A stretch of DNA of 26,280 bases from Balamuthia mandrillaris (lineage: Eukaryota; Discosea; Longamoebia; Balamuthiidae), in contig JAVKOQ010000579.1 in the NCBI GenBank assembly GCA_031835245.1, forward strand, positions 1 through 26,280, given 5' to 3'. The translations under genes were made by a program, and so were the position numbers. Shown one piece after another: positions 1-10,227 of the stretch. The notes under the pieces are model-generated. The model had not been told where the DNA came from and made no database searches. It saw nothing but the letters and a program-made list of their open reading frames with translations. Each line of letters starts with the position of its first letter. Position 1 is the stretch's first letter.

Positions 1-1464
1 TGGAAACTGTAACTGTTTTTTGTTGCCTCTTATGATTCTATTGCCTTGCTCCAACCCCGTTAACTATGCCTTGATGTTCATGCAGGTGGAACTAGGCCAG
101 TATAGCCCACATTTTTGCGAGCAGTCTGTCTCAGGAGAGATATTACCAGAGATTCAGCGAGATGACCTCAAAGAACTGGGAATGAAGAAACTAGGCCACC
201 GTCTACGGTTTTTAAGAGCATTGGAAAAACTGTTGGCACAGCACGAAACTCTATCAGATCTGACGGAAGAAACAGATCTGTCTAGCATAGACTCGTCTCT
301 CTCCAGTTTGTTAATTAACCTCCTTCTCTCTCTCTTGCTTTTTTCTTTCTTGTTCTTCTAATTCCATGTTGTTACCGAATATAATCAGTTGGATGCCTGC
401 AACCAGAACTTTTGATAGACTGTAAACTTCCAGAAAGACACTCGCGTCTCATCCGAGTGCCACGGAATGCGTCGCTGCAAGAGCTCATTCATAGAGTGGA
501 GCTCAAGTTGGGAGATCTCTTCTATCCCGTCAATCTCAAGTATAAGGACTCGGATGGTGAGCTCGTTTGGTTGCTTTCAGAAGCAGATTATTTTGAAGCC
601 CTTACTTTGTTTTCAGAACCTGGTTTACTTCGTCTTTACGCGTTTCCCTCTCCAACACAACAACAGAATAATTCTTCAACAAGATCTTCTCAAAGCAACG
701 ACAAAACAAGCGGAACGAAAGAGAGAACGAGGAGAAACCACGCACCATGCATGACCCAAAGACATCGGCCAAAACTCTCCTATTCTTCTGCCTCGAAACA
801 GCAACACGAAAGAATAGCGGCAGATGGCGATGATGACGAGATGAGCTCCAGAGAACGCATGGCATCGAACGACGAAGAAACCGGAGGAATACGAGCAACT
901 TTCATTGCTACGAAAGTGGTAATGGATAAGAAAACGAAGACTGAAGGAGGCAGCAGCAAAAGGAGAAGAAAAAGGCAAAGAGGAAGACAAAGATCAAGGT
1001 GAAGAAAAAGCTAAGACAGCGTTCTCGAAGCTTGAGTCCAAGCAACTGTACGCTACAACTAGAAACAGAAGAACCCAAAACATCAACAGAGATGAACAGC
1101 TACGACGGTTTCAAGCTTCACGAGATAGGAGCAGCAGTGATGGTGGCACCCCTTTTGAAAGGAGCAGGTGCACTTTTGTTCCCATAACAATGCATTAAAG
1201 AAGCTTTCTTCCATGACATTTCTTCTTTTACAACAAGCTGCACCTCTGCGCTATGAAGATCACCTCACGCTGGAAGGAGAGGAACCCCAACCGGAATCAG
1301 GTGAATCCCCTTCACGAGCCAGCATTCCACGCAATTCACCGCTGGCTGAAGCCAACAGCATATTAGTGACATCGCTGTCATGCCTAGGCTATCCCATGAA
1401 CAAGCCAGTCGTTGTTTTCAGCTTGCTTTGGCTCCTGAAGAGTCGAACATCAATGCAGAAGTGA
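1..1464 (+). CDS. SAM-PB1 domain adaptor protein, 5' partial, 3' end unresolved
   Basis: The visible exons are <1..8, 86..305 and 407 onward. Intron 9..85 ends in tgcag and intron 306..406 is GT-AG, both in phase. The first part gives a sterile-alpha-motif domain (VELGQYSPHF, then DLKELGMKKLGHRLRFLRAL). The next exon gives a PB1-like domain (basic start LPERHSRLIRVP; acidic DSDGELVWLLSEADYF). SAM and PB1 are protein-protein interaction modules, often found in MAP-kinase-cascade scaffolds and MAP3Ks, so a signalling role is inferred. Any catalytic part would lie upstream of the window. After about residue 200 the protein is Arg/Lys/Ser-rich and the frame becomes ambiguous: the PB1 frame stops at 1000-1002, a second frame is open from 922 to 1196, and a third segment is open to 1464. 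Either an intron or a one-base assembly error is involved. The given end is the furthest plausible one. Confidence 0.6.
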
Positions 1465-1566
1465 GCAAGGACATGAGAGAGACCACAAAGCCAGGATGAC
1501 GTGTAGATTAAATTAATTACCGGAAGTGATCGTAACGAGAGAAGAGAGGAGCAGACAGCAGAAGAA

Positions 1567-2697
1567 ATGCGGCTTGGTAGAACGGCGACATGGAGCTGCA
1601 TGACGGTGTTCCTGGCGTTGTGGACCCTGTTGGTGCTGTGGATATCCGGCGCAGATAAAAACTCCAGCGCCGCCTATCAAGCAACCATCGTGGAGCAGGC
1701 ATTCCCTGCAACGAAAGAAGAAGAGGAAAACAAAGGGTCTCTCATCAGCTTCGAAGGCAACCGGCACGGCAAAGGCTTTCTCTACTTCATCGTCGGCCCA
1801 GTGGAGAAGCTCTACCAAGACGCCTGTTTCTCCGTTCGCACCTTCAGCAAACACACGCGTCACCGGAACTTCACCCTGGTGACGGACGAGTTTGGCGTGT
1901 CCCTCTTCCGGTCTCGAAAATGGTGCGAAGGCGCGTTTAACCAGGTCATCAACATCCATGAGACCGTCTTTAGGGATGCTAAACGGCGCATCAAGCCCCT
2001 CAAAGTGAGGAGCTACCAGCTGTCGCCCTATCGGGATACGGTCTTCTTGGATGCCGACACGATGGCTTGCAGGAACGTGGATGACTTGTTTGCCGTTTTG
2101 GAGTATGTCGACTTGGCTGCTGCTTATGCCACGGGTACGTTTCTCTTGCTTTATGTCTTCGTTTGCCAGACTGGTTTTGTTTGTCCTTTGTGTTTGCTTA
2201 TTTTCTGTTTCTGCATTCTTGTTTTTTCTGGTTGGTTTTGTGCTTCTTCCTCTTACAGGTCGGCATCATGGTGGCGGTGGCCCAGCCAAAGAAGCCTTTC
2301 CTGAAATCAACACTGGTTTCCTTCTCTCTCTCCCCCTCACTCTTCATGTTCTTTATGTAACACCTTCTCCCCACGAAAAGGAGTGGTGGCTTATCGAGAC
2401 ACAGAAGCAACGCGGCGATTGCTGCAAACGTGGGACCATCGCATCTCCAGAAGCGCAGGCAAGGCCACGCTGGACCAACCTTCCTTCCGCGTGGCATTGC
2501 TGGAAGACAGGAACGTCCGTTTTCACGTTCTCCCTCCAGAGTTCATGTGTCGCTCCACTCCAAATGGATGCGGAACCACCGTCATGATGCAAGGCCTCGA
2601 CCCTATCTATAACTTCGAGGCCGTTCCCTGTAGAATCATACATTCGAAGCGGATACAAAGAGAGGACGAACCCTTCCCTCCCGACCTCCACGGGTAA
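1567..2697 (+). CDS. Type II membrane glycosyltransferase (GT-A fold), tandem copy 1
   Basis: The exons are 1567..2134, 2259..2315 and 2381..2697, giving 313 aa; both introns (124 and 65 nt) are GT-AG in phase 1. The start is the first ATG, followed by a signal anchor at about residues 8-28, so the catalytic domain should face the Golgi/ER lumen. Catalytic-type features are the DxD motif in FLDADTMAC (D162, D164), KVRSYQLSPYRDTVF just before it, a PEINTGVVAYRDTE motif created only by splicing, and a C-terminal VRFHVLPPEFMCR block. These suit the nucleotide-diphospho-sugar transferase/GT8-like group, where DxD binds a metal-nucleotide sugar. Donor and acceptor sugars cannot be read from the sequence. 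The closest relative here is the next gene downstream, and the intron positions are identical. ATTAAA at 2718-2723 is a possible polyadenylation signal. Confidence 0.85.
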
Positions 2698-2770
2698 CAT
2701 TCCTTTCAACCAAAAAGATTAAAAGAAAACAAAGAAATGTTATATAAATTTTTAGGTTAGGGTTTGAGTA

Positions 2771-2778
2771 TGTCGACA
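2771..2778. promoter_or_regulatory. TGTCGACA palindrome upstream of glycosyltransferase copy 2
   Basis: This is a perfect 8-bp palindrome between the two tandem glycosyltransferase genes, 46 bp before the ATG at 2825 and about 20 bp after a TATATAAAT stretch (2741-2749). The same octamer recurs in noncoding DNA at 11899 and 20747. A regulatory role is inferred from position only. Confidence 0.35.
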
Positions 2779-2824
2779 GTGTCGCTTCGCTAAAGAACAA
2801 AAGAAGACACGACAGAAAGAAAAG

Positions 2825-4087
2825 ATGCGGTCATGGCAGAGTCACCTGCAGTTCACACCTGTGCAATGGGCGTTGTTGATGGTGTGTTTTGTTGGGTGGA
2901 CGACGGTTGTGCTCAGGCTGGCAAAACCCACCTCGTATTTCTCCTACGACGGGACGGAAATAGTAACGGGGTGCACACATGAGAATCCAGCAACAAGCAA
3001 CACCGACAGCCAGGCTCGGAAAACAGAAACAAGCAACGAGGAGGCTATCCAGAAAGAGCTTAAGCGGAAGGGGGATGAGGAGACGGCGGTCGGCGATCAA
3101 GGGGAAGACGAAGGAGACGACGATGAAGAGGCCACAGGTGATGTGGAACCAGAAACGGAGGAGCTCGTGTTCGATGACGACGGGAAAGATCTGATAAGTT
3201 TCGATGGCAAAAGGCACGGGAGAGGATTTCTTTACTTTGTTGTCGGCAAGGTAGCCAAGCTCTACCAAGACTCGTGTTTCTCTGCCCGTTCAATGAGGCA
3301 GTACACCAGCTTTGCCAACACCACTATGATCACCGATGAGTATGGAGTATCCCTCTTTCGTTCCGGCTGGTGCAAAGGAGCCTTCGATAAGATCATCAAC
3401 ATTCATGAGACGGTGTTCAGGGACAAGGCCCGCCGCATTAAACCGCTGAAAGTGAGGAGCTATCAGCTGTCACCCTACCGAGACACTGTATTCTTGGATG
3501 CCGATACGATGGCTTGTATGAATGTCGATGACCTCTTTGCCATTTTGGAGTATGTCGACTTGGCTGCTGCCTATGCCACTGGTACTTATCGCTATCATTT
3601 CGACTCCGTTCTTTCTGTTGCCTTATGACTATAATCTTGTCAAAAGGACGGCATCATGGAGGTGGAGGCCCTGCACGTTCCATCTTTCCAGAACTCAACA
3701 CTGGTGCTCACTCCTCTTGCTATCCGTCGTTCGTGTTCTGTCTCTCTCCTGCGCTTACTAATCTTAGAGTGAGCAGGAGTGGTGGCTTACCGTGACACAG
3801 AAGGGACTCGCGAGCTGCTACGGGGATGGGACAAGAAGATTTCAACAGGAGCCTCTTCACTGGATCAACCGAGCTTCCGTGTTTCATTGCTGGAAGACAG
3901 AAACATTCGTTTTCACGTTCTCCCACCAGAGTTCATGTGTCGCTCCACCGCCAGTGGATGTGAAACCAAAGTCATGATGCAAGGACAAACGCCGCCGTTC
4001 AAGTTCGAGTCGGTCCCTTGTAGGATCGTACATTCGAAGCGAATCCAACGAGCGGACGAACCGTTTCCACAAAAGTTGTCAGACTGA
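2825..4087 (+). CDS. Type II membrane glycosyltransferase (GT-A fold), tandem copy 2
   Basis: The exons are 2825..3581, 3647..3703 and 3777..4087, giving 374 aa; the introns are 65 and 73 nt, both phase 1, at the same positions as in the copy at 1567. A signal anchor spans about residues 13-30. Copy 2 is longer because of a Glu/Asp-rich stem between the anchor and the catalytic domain (about residues 60-122). The catalytic region is nearly the same as copy 1: FLDADTMAC with D225 and D227, HHGGGGPARSIFPELNTG across the introns, and VRFHVLPPEFMCR. Only 127 bp separate it from copy 1, which fits a tandem duplication on the same strand. The second intron carries a good branch-like sequence (cttactaat). 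A TGTCGACA palindrome lies 46 bp before the ATG, and AATAAA lies about 20 nt after the stop. Confidence 0.86.
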
Positions 4088-4106
4088 CATAGCCAAACTG
4101 GTTGTC

Positions 4107-4112
4107 AATAAA
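4107..4112 (+). terminator. Polyadenylation signal AATAAA of glycosyltransferase copy 2
   Basis: A canonical AATAAA lies 20 nt after the stop codon at 4087, in the 102-bp gap before the convergent viperin stop at 4190. The spacing suits 3'-end formation. Confidence 0.5.
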
Positions 4113-4189
4113 AAGAAGAAGGCAAGAAGAATGAAGAATGAAGAAAGAAGCAAGAAGTAGCATAGTCGAATCCAATTCGTTTGTTGCCT

Positions 4190-5422
4190 TTACCAATCTA
4201 ACTCTTTCGGAGGTGCAGCGGAACAAGCAGCTCCAGTTTCAGCGGTGAGCGGTTTGGTCCACTCGTAGATACCTCCCCGTTTAACAAACATGGGCTCATC
4301 AAAACCGGCTTGTTTCAGGGCAGCTTCCACTCCAACTTCGAAGATGGACTGAGATGGCACTTTAGCTCCATCACTGCAATTCAAAAATCTCATCTGCTCG
4401 TCCAACAAGAGATAGGAGTTTTGCATCTTCTCGTTGCTCTCATCCACTAGACTGGGTTGATGGGAGTGTCTCTCCAAAAACGCTTTGAACTGCTCGTCGC
4501 TGACACAGAGGGAGCGCGCGTCTCGCAGCTCGTTCTCTCCTCCGCTGTTCTCTCCTTTCAGAATCAACACCTGAAAGACCTTCCATCGATAGGGCTTCAG
4601 GCGAGAGACGTGCTCGTTCATGTCCTCCTGCCAGTTATGAGCGTTGACGACGGTGTTGAGCTTGAACAGGACGTTATAGGTTCGGCACCATTCCGCCACT
4701 TGAAAGACCTTGTTGGTGTGCTTGCCGGTGCCTCTGCCAATCCTCCTGTTTGTTTCCTCATCGAAGCTATCGCAGGAGACACCTAATATGTCCAGATAGG
4801 GAGCGTATCGCTGCATCCATTTCTCGGTTACTTTGGAGCCGTTGCAAATGATGGTCACGCTCTCTAGTTTCAGTTCCTCTTTGCAGTACTTGCATAGCTC
4901 GCCCAGCAGCTTTGGTTGCAGGAATGGTTCGCCACCAGAGAAGTTAATCTTTATCATCCCACGTTCATGCAACATTTTGAGGCCCTGTTTAAAAGTGTTA
5001 AAGAGGAAAGAAGAAGCAGAAGAAGAAAAAGAAGAAGAAAGAAGGAGAAAGGAGAACAAAATAAGAAAAATAAGGGAAGAAACGAAGAAGTACAAAAGAG
5101 TAACCTGTTTCGCTTTCTCCAGCGGAAGTACATCGCTAGTTTTGGCAGTGTGGAAGCAGAAACCGCAAGAGTAATTACATACTCGCGATGGGAAGTAGTT
5201 GACGCTCAACGGCACAAAGTCAAGTTCCTCTTTCGCATTCTTCTCCTTCTTCTTGTCCAATTGTTGGTATTCCAGCGTCTCGCTGTCTTTCTCGGTTTGT
5301 TCAGAAGGAGTGACCGCCAAAGCAGACGAAGAAGAGAGTGTTGCCGTCTTTTCTTCCCTTAGTTCATGACAAGCGCACTCTTTCAACCTCCGACAGCTTC
5401 TCATGATCTCATCATCTACTGA
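4190..5422 (-). CDS. RSAD2: Viperin (RSAD2), radical SAM ddhCTP synthase; probable C-terminal half of a JmjC fusion
   Basis: Exons 5422..5105 and 4984..4190 flank a 120-nt phase-0 GT-AG intron. If it is a separate gene, the first ATG is at 5404 and the protein is 364 aa. It has the radical SAM cluster motif CNYSCGFC (C76, C80, C83 from that ATG), then [57 protein letters not shown] and [10 protein letters not shown]. These match animal viperin block for block. Viperin converts CTP to ddhCTP, a chain terminator for viral RNA polymerases. The protein ends in KELDW; the C-terminal Trp is what human viperin needs for Fe-S loading by the CIA machinery. About 13 extra residues sit between EWTK and KELDW. 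The ER-binding amphipathic helix of animal viperin is absent; the N-terminus is Ser/Glu/Lys-rich. The acceptor at 5424-5423 suggests splicing from the JmjC exon upstream. Confidence 0.93.
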   Translation of the reverse strand, partial: SVDDEIMRSCRRLKECACHELREEKTATLSSSSALAVTPSEQTEKDSETLEYQQLDKKKEKNAKEELDFVPLSVNYFPSRVCNYSCGFCFHTAKTSDVLPLEKAKQVTLLYFFVSSLIFLILFSFLLLSSSFSSSASSFLFNTFKQGLKMLHERGMIKINFSGGEPFLQPKLLGELCKYCKEELKLESVTIICNGSKVTEKWMQRYAPYLDILGVSCDSFDEETNRRIGRGTGKHTNKVFQVAEWCRTYNVLFKLNTVVNAHNWQEDMNEHVSRLKPYRWKVFQVLILKGENSGGENELRDARSLCVSDEQFKAFLERHSHQPSLVDESNEKMQNSYLLLDEQMRFLNCSDGAKVPSQSIFEVGVEAALKQAGFDEPMFVKRGGIYEWTKPLTAETGAACSAAPPKELDW

Positions 5423-5531
5423 CTATATTAAACAGGTTAATGTTCAAGTACTATAACAACAAAGGAAAGAGTGGCGGAGAGAAAGAAAAAGAGGATATAA
5501 GAGAGAATAGAGAAGGCAGAGCAGAAGGAAC

Positions 5532-6731
5532 CTTTTTCGACTGGCTGCGTTTTTGCTGCCACCACCGATGCAGAAAGGAGGCAGTACAAACCGTTCCCAA
5601 GGCCATCCACTTGTTGCCACGAAAGGCCATGCTCACGTCCATCACATTCATGGCGCAGCCGATGGAGGCATCCTTGGCCGTTCCCAGGTTGGTAACGCCA
5701 TGCCACACAAACGCAGGAATGTAAAGTAGGTCACCAGGTTCCAACACCACTCTCCATCCTTGCGCCATTCCAAACGCTTTGAAGGATGGCTTCTTGTTGT
5801 TTCGGCTCTCTTCCTTACGCTGCTTCTGCCCTTCGAGGAGAGTGTGAGGGTCGTGAATGATGGACATGTAGGCGATGTTGTTCCGTCCGCGAGGCAACGG
5901 GTAGAGGTAAGGAGCCTGGTCCGAAGGGAAGAGCAGCCATTCCTTCCTGCCCTCAACCTGCAAGTAGAGGTTGGAGGCAGCATCCGCGTGGATGCGAGTG
6001 TGGCTGACGGCGCCACCCCCGCCGATGAACAGCAATGCAGAGAGCTCACCCCAGTGCCAACCTTCCGTGCCTCTCATCCGGTCGATCAGTTCCATGTTAA
6101 GGTCTTTACGGAAGCGGTGAGGGTCGGTTTGGTGTTCTTCTCCGTCCTCTTGTTGAAAGAGCTCGTGCACACTTTTGGCATTGGAGGGGATGCCTCGTTG
6201 AATGCGATCATGAAGCTCTCTCAGAGTTATGTTCTCCGTAAGAGGAGGAAGGGAGGAAGAGCCCTTTTTGCCAGCAACTGCAGAAGCTGAGGAAGAAGTA
6301 GTGTTGTAGGTGTGAACCAAGAGTTGAGTTTCAGCAGAGCGTGGGTCATGCGCAAAGGCTCCGAGCGACCATTTGCCTATGGCAGGCCAGGAGTGGCCGC
6401 TTCTGTGGATGTTGCGAATGACCACCGGTCGTTGTGGCAGGAAGTAGTCCCGTTTGAAACGCTCTGGGCCGAGTCGCTGAAACTGTTCGGCGGAGAGCTC
6501 AGGAAGAGCTTTCAAATGGGAGATGTTCTTTTTCTCGTTGTTGGCTGCAGAGCGGTGGCCCAAAGAATCAGCCACAGCAAAGAGCCAGTGGGTGAGGAAC
6601 GTAAACCCTTTCACCTCGTGCAAGTGTAGGATGTGCAAAATGAACAAGAACCACCAGAGGCCTCGTAACAACCAAGACAAACCGCCGCCGCCACCACAGT
6701 GGCAGCGCTCTTTGTCACTCTTGTCTTTCAT
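5532..6731 (-). CDS. FIH-like JmjC/cupin-8 2-oxoglutarate oxygenase; probable N-terminal half of a viperin fusion
   Basis: This is a single 400-codon exon from the ATG at 6731. A hydrophobic segment (about residues 18-55) suggests a membrane anchor. The JmjC core lines up with human FIH: T245, H248, D250, N254, Y256 and K263 match the T-x2-H-x-D-x3-N-x-F-x6-K pattern, with H344 in YIPAFVWHG and a downstream N362. All Fe(II) and likely 2-oxoglutarate ligands are present, so it should be an active hydroxylase; the substrate is unknown. The frame stays open past 5532 to a stop at 5451, but that tail is pyrimidine-encoded Ser/Leu/Phe, like the read-through of the known viperin intron. A donor at AAG|GTTCCT (5532/5531) and an acceptor at 5424-5423 would join it in phase to viperin, giving 770 aa in all. 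Upstream lies the GA/CT tract, possibly a 5' leader or intron. Confidence 0.88.
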
Positions 6732-6780
6732 TTTTGTTATCGGCTTTGCTGTCTTCTTACAAGTACAAGGCCTCTGACTG

Positions 6781-7046
6781 CGAAGAGAGAGGAGAGAGGA
6801 GAGAGGAGAGAGCAGAGAGTAGAGAGCAGAGAGCAGAGAGGAGAGAGGAGAGAGGGAGAGAGAGAGAGAGGAGAGAGGAGAGAGCAGAGAGGAGAGAGCA
6901 GAGAGGAGAGAGGAGAGAGCAGAGAGGAGAGAGCAGAGAGCAGAGAGGGAGAGAGTAGAGAGGAGAGAGAGAAGCAGAGAGCAGAGAGGGGAGAGGGGAG
7001 AGGGGAGAGGGGAGAGGAGAGAGCAGAGAGCAGAGAGCAGAGAAAC
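6781..7046. repeat. Purine-rich GAGAGCAGAGAG-type repeat tract
   Basis: About 265 bp are built almost wholly of GAGAG, GAGAGG and GCAGAG units, with nearly no pyrimidines other than scattered C on the + strand. The tract fills the 358-bp gap between the CLU-LRR stop (7090) and the JmjC start (6731), both on the minus strand, so on the coding strand it is a CT tract like those inside introns here. It may be a 5' leader, a 5'-UTR intron or promoter of the JmjC gene. Such purine/pyrimidine mirror tracts can form triplex DNA. No gene is seen in the gap. Confidence 0.85.
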
Positions 7047-7089
7047 AGCAATAAGCACAGAGCAGAAAAAAATGGTATACAACAGTTCT

Positions 7090-10000
7090 TTATGTGAGTA
7101 CAACGCTCAATGAAGGCAATTCCTTGGCCACAAGTTCCACGAATGCTGCATCCTCCTTCTCGTTCCCTGTCCCTGCCCCATCCGTATGCAGCTCTCTCAG
7201 CTTCTTGGTGTGCTTCTTCAACAATGCCACCAGCTGTCTCTCCCCCTCCAAGCTGTTGCCGCGCGCACAAATGCCACTGCATCCGCAAATAGAGAGCGCC
7301 TCCAGAGAATGCTTTCCGCAAGCACTCAACAGGGCAGTTAAACCCTGTTTGCTTAGATTGTTGCAGCCATCCAACCTCAACTTTTTTACCCCTTTCAACA
7401 ATCCCATCAGCCCCTCTTTCTCCACGTCCAAGAAAAGCTTATCTGTGAGCTTATGGCACCCTGCAAGGTGCAACTCCGTCAGAGAGCGCACCAAACCGCC
7501 ATTGCTTAGGGCTTGCAACAGTGAGAGAACGGAATGGTCTGAGAGAAGATTGCAGGTTGACAAGTCGATCCGTTGGATGGAGATACCAGTGCTGTGGCGC
7601 GCTCCTTCTGGATGTATGAACAGGGAAGGCACTTGGGAGAGAGCTGCTTCCGTCAGGATGTCATGTGCTCCGTTTAAATCCAACTTAGTCCAAACAGCTG
7701 CATCTTCTTGCTGTTCGTCTTTCTTGATTTTGTTCTTCTTTTGTTTGCGGTTCTTATTGTCGTTGAGGACGCAAGTGGGTGAAGTAGACTCAAGAATGAT
7801 GCTGCGCAGCAAACCAGCCATGAAAGGGCTGATGGCAGCCATTCGCAGAAGATAAGCCATTTCTACTCCTTGCATCATCAGGCTCTCTTTTAGCACGATC
7901 ATGATGTACTGTTTGGGAGAGGAGTTCGCAGAGTTGAAGATGTCTTCGTAGAAGAGGGCGGCTTTACCAAAGCCCTCGTTTCTGTGTGGCCGTAGTGATG
8001 CGAGTTGGCATGAGACACGAGGAAACCTTACAATAATCTCTTTGTCCACTTCGTCCAGGACATGCTTGCTTTGTCCTTTCTTCGGCTTTGTTGTTTTCTT
8101 CGTTTGTTTCGTTTTTGGGGAGTCGCTAGAATGTTCTTTGTCTTCTTCCGTTTCCTTTTCTTTTTCTTTCTCGTGTTGCTTGACTTTACGCTTCTTCTGT
8201 TCTGCATCTTCAACCCGAAAGAACGAGTGAGTTCTGTGTTGCTTCATCGTAAAGGCTTTCTGCAAAGCGTTCGCCGCAAACGAAAGGTAGAGAGCGATTT
8301 CTTCTCTGTCTGCATCTTTGATTTTCGCATAATCGCCATGTTTGCCCACGCCTCGATTGAGATGAAGTACATCCTTGGGGGCAAGACCAGCCGAAGCGTT
8401 TTTGTTGTTCCATGCACTCGAACGAAAAGCAGAGGCAGCGGCAGCGTTCTTGTTGGTCGTTGTTATTTCATTTTTGTGTGTGGCGGAGGAAGCAGATGAA
8501 GACGCGAACGAAGAAGGAAAGACATTTCGTGCATGTCTAGATAGCAAAGCTTGGGCTAACTCGTGATTACAGACTGCAAAGTGGAACACGGAATTAAAGT
8601 CGTCTGAGTTGGAATTCCACGTTTCGAACATCTTGTCTTGTGCTTGTCGCAGTATACGCAAGCGTTCTCTGGCCCCTTTATTTGTTTTGGTGTTGTTGTC
8701 AGTGGACAGGAAGAAAATGAATGAGAAGTTAGCAGGGGCAGAGGAGGGAGAAAACAAGAAGGCAAGGCAATACCTGTATCAGAGGACAAGGCTTTTAACA
8801 TTAGCGACTTGCCTTGATAAAACGATATAACTGATGTATGCTTCACGCGAGCGTCCAGACCTTCCACATCCGAGTCTACCCAGACGAAGTTATAGCGGTC
8901 ATCACTAAAAAATCGTGGTCAGCATCATGAAGGGATGAAAATGGAAGACAACGGAGAATACCTTTCGATGAATTCTTGCCAAGTTCCAGGATGAATGCGA
9001 ATGGAAAGGCTGGAGATCAGGCGAACAAACAACCACTTGAAGAAGATGTGTTCATGAATTACACACCGCTCATGTTGTTCTCCGGGACTCAAAGCTTCTT
9101 TTCCAAACTTTACTAACAATCTCTGTTTCAGCGATGGTTGTCCATGCAAATATGGTCCTAGTGATGGATACTTTGCAAGAACAGAAGATGTTGACGATTG
9201 TGCGTCGGTTGTCTCCACCGGTTGAGCGGCATCAAAGGAAGAAGATAGACAGCTCCACCACTCTACAGAGAATTTCGTGTCTAACACGAAGTTGAGCAGC
9301 TCCACAAGAATGCTGCGCGAGAGAACGTGGGAAGTGCCACTAGATGCTTTGCCCAGATCTCGTTGTTTGGCCTCAGTCTCGATTTGTTGGCGGAAGCAGG
9401 AACGCACCATCACTTTGAGCACTCTGGCTACCATCTCTGACAACAAGATCTTGCGAGGATAGGAGTTGGTACAACAAGAACGAAGCACACCCGCGTGGCG
9501 TATGTTTATTCCATGTCTGATTTGGGGGTGAAGAAAAGTTAGCAGAAGAAGAAAAGGTTAGATAAAGAAAGGAAGACAATACCTGTGCATTTCGCTCACA
9601 TAGAACTCGTCCCGAACATCCACCCTGTCATCTAGTTTACGAGCAAAAGCAGGAATAACGGTCTGGTGGAGAAACGTTGTAGCTTCTCGTAGTTCCCTAT
9701 TGTGAATTGAGCGCGCAGAATCGCAAGCCTGCCACCCAGAAAATGCATCAGGCGAGAGTGGTTTGGAGTAAGCGTGCACAAACTCTGGTCTGTGCCCAAC
9801 AAAGAAAAACAACACTAACGTTAATAAAAAACAACACTAACGTTAATAAAAGTAAGGACAACCGGAAATGTTTGTAAAAGATTGCTCTTGTATCTTTATC
9901 CCTATAGTTGTCAAAAGAAAAGGAAAAGCGTTTGTTAAAACTAACAAACAAACTATCAAGTAAACATTTAGGACACACCCTTGTTTTGGCGCTTCTGGCG

Positions 10001-10179
10001 GATAACACCTAAGTGGAGAATAGTGGTTAGGGAAAGAATCTTTTGCTTCTAGATAGAGAGGTAGCACCTTCCAAAGTCAAGCACATAATGGAGGTTGTCC
10101 TGTCCTAAATGACCTTCTAAATCTCCTGTATTTTTTGAAGTTGCTCGCTTTAGTAAGGTAGAATAAACATGCAGAGCAT

Positions 10180-10227
<48 letters not shown>

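Noticed and set aside
4190-5404. Viperin as a recent bacterial acquisition
   Set aside because: It has a normal intron, sits among intron-rich genes, and its motifs and LDW tail are closest to eukaryotic viperin.
6737-7321. Open frames through the GA/CT tract on both strands (Leu/Ser-rich or Arg/Glu-rich peptides)
   Set aside because: They arise only because the dinucleotide-type repeat lacks stop codons; composition is wholly repeat-driven.
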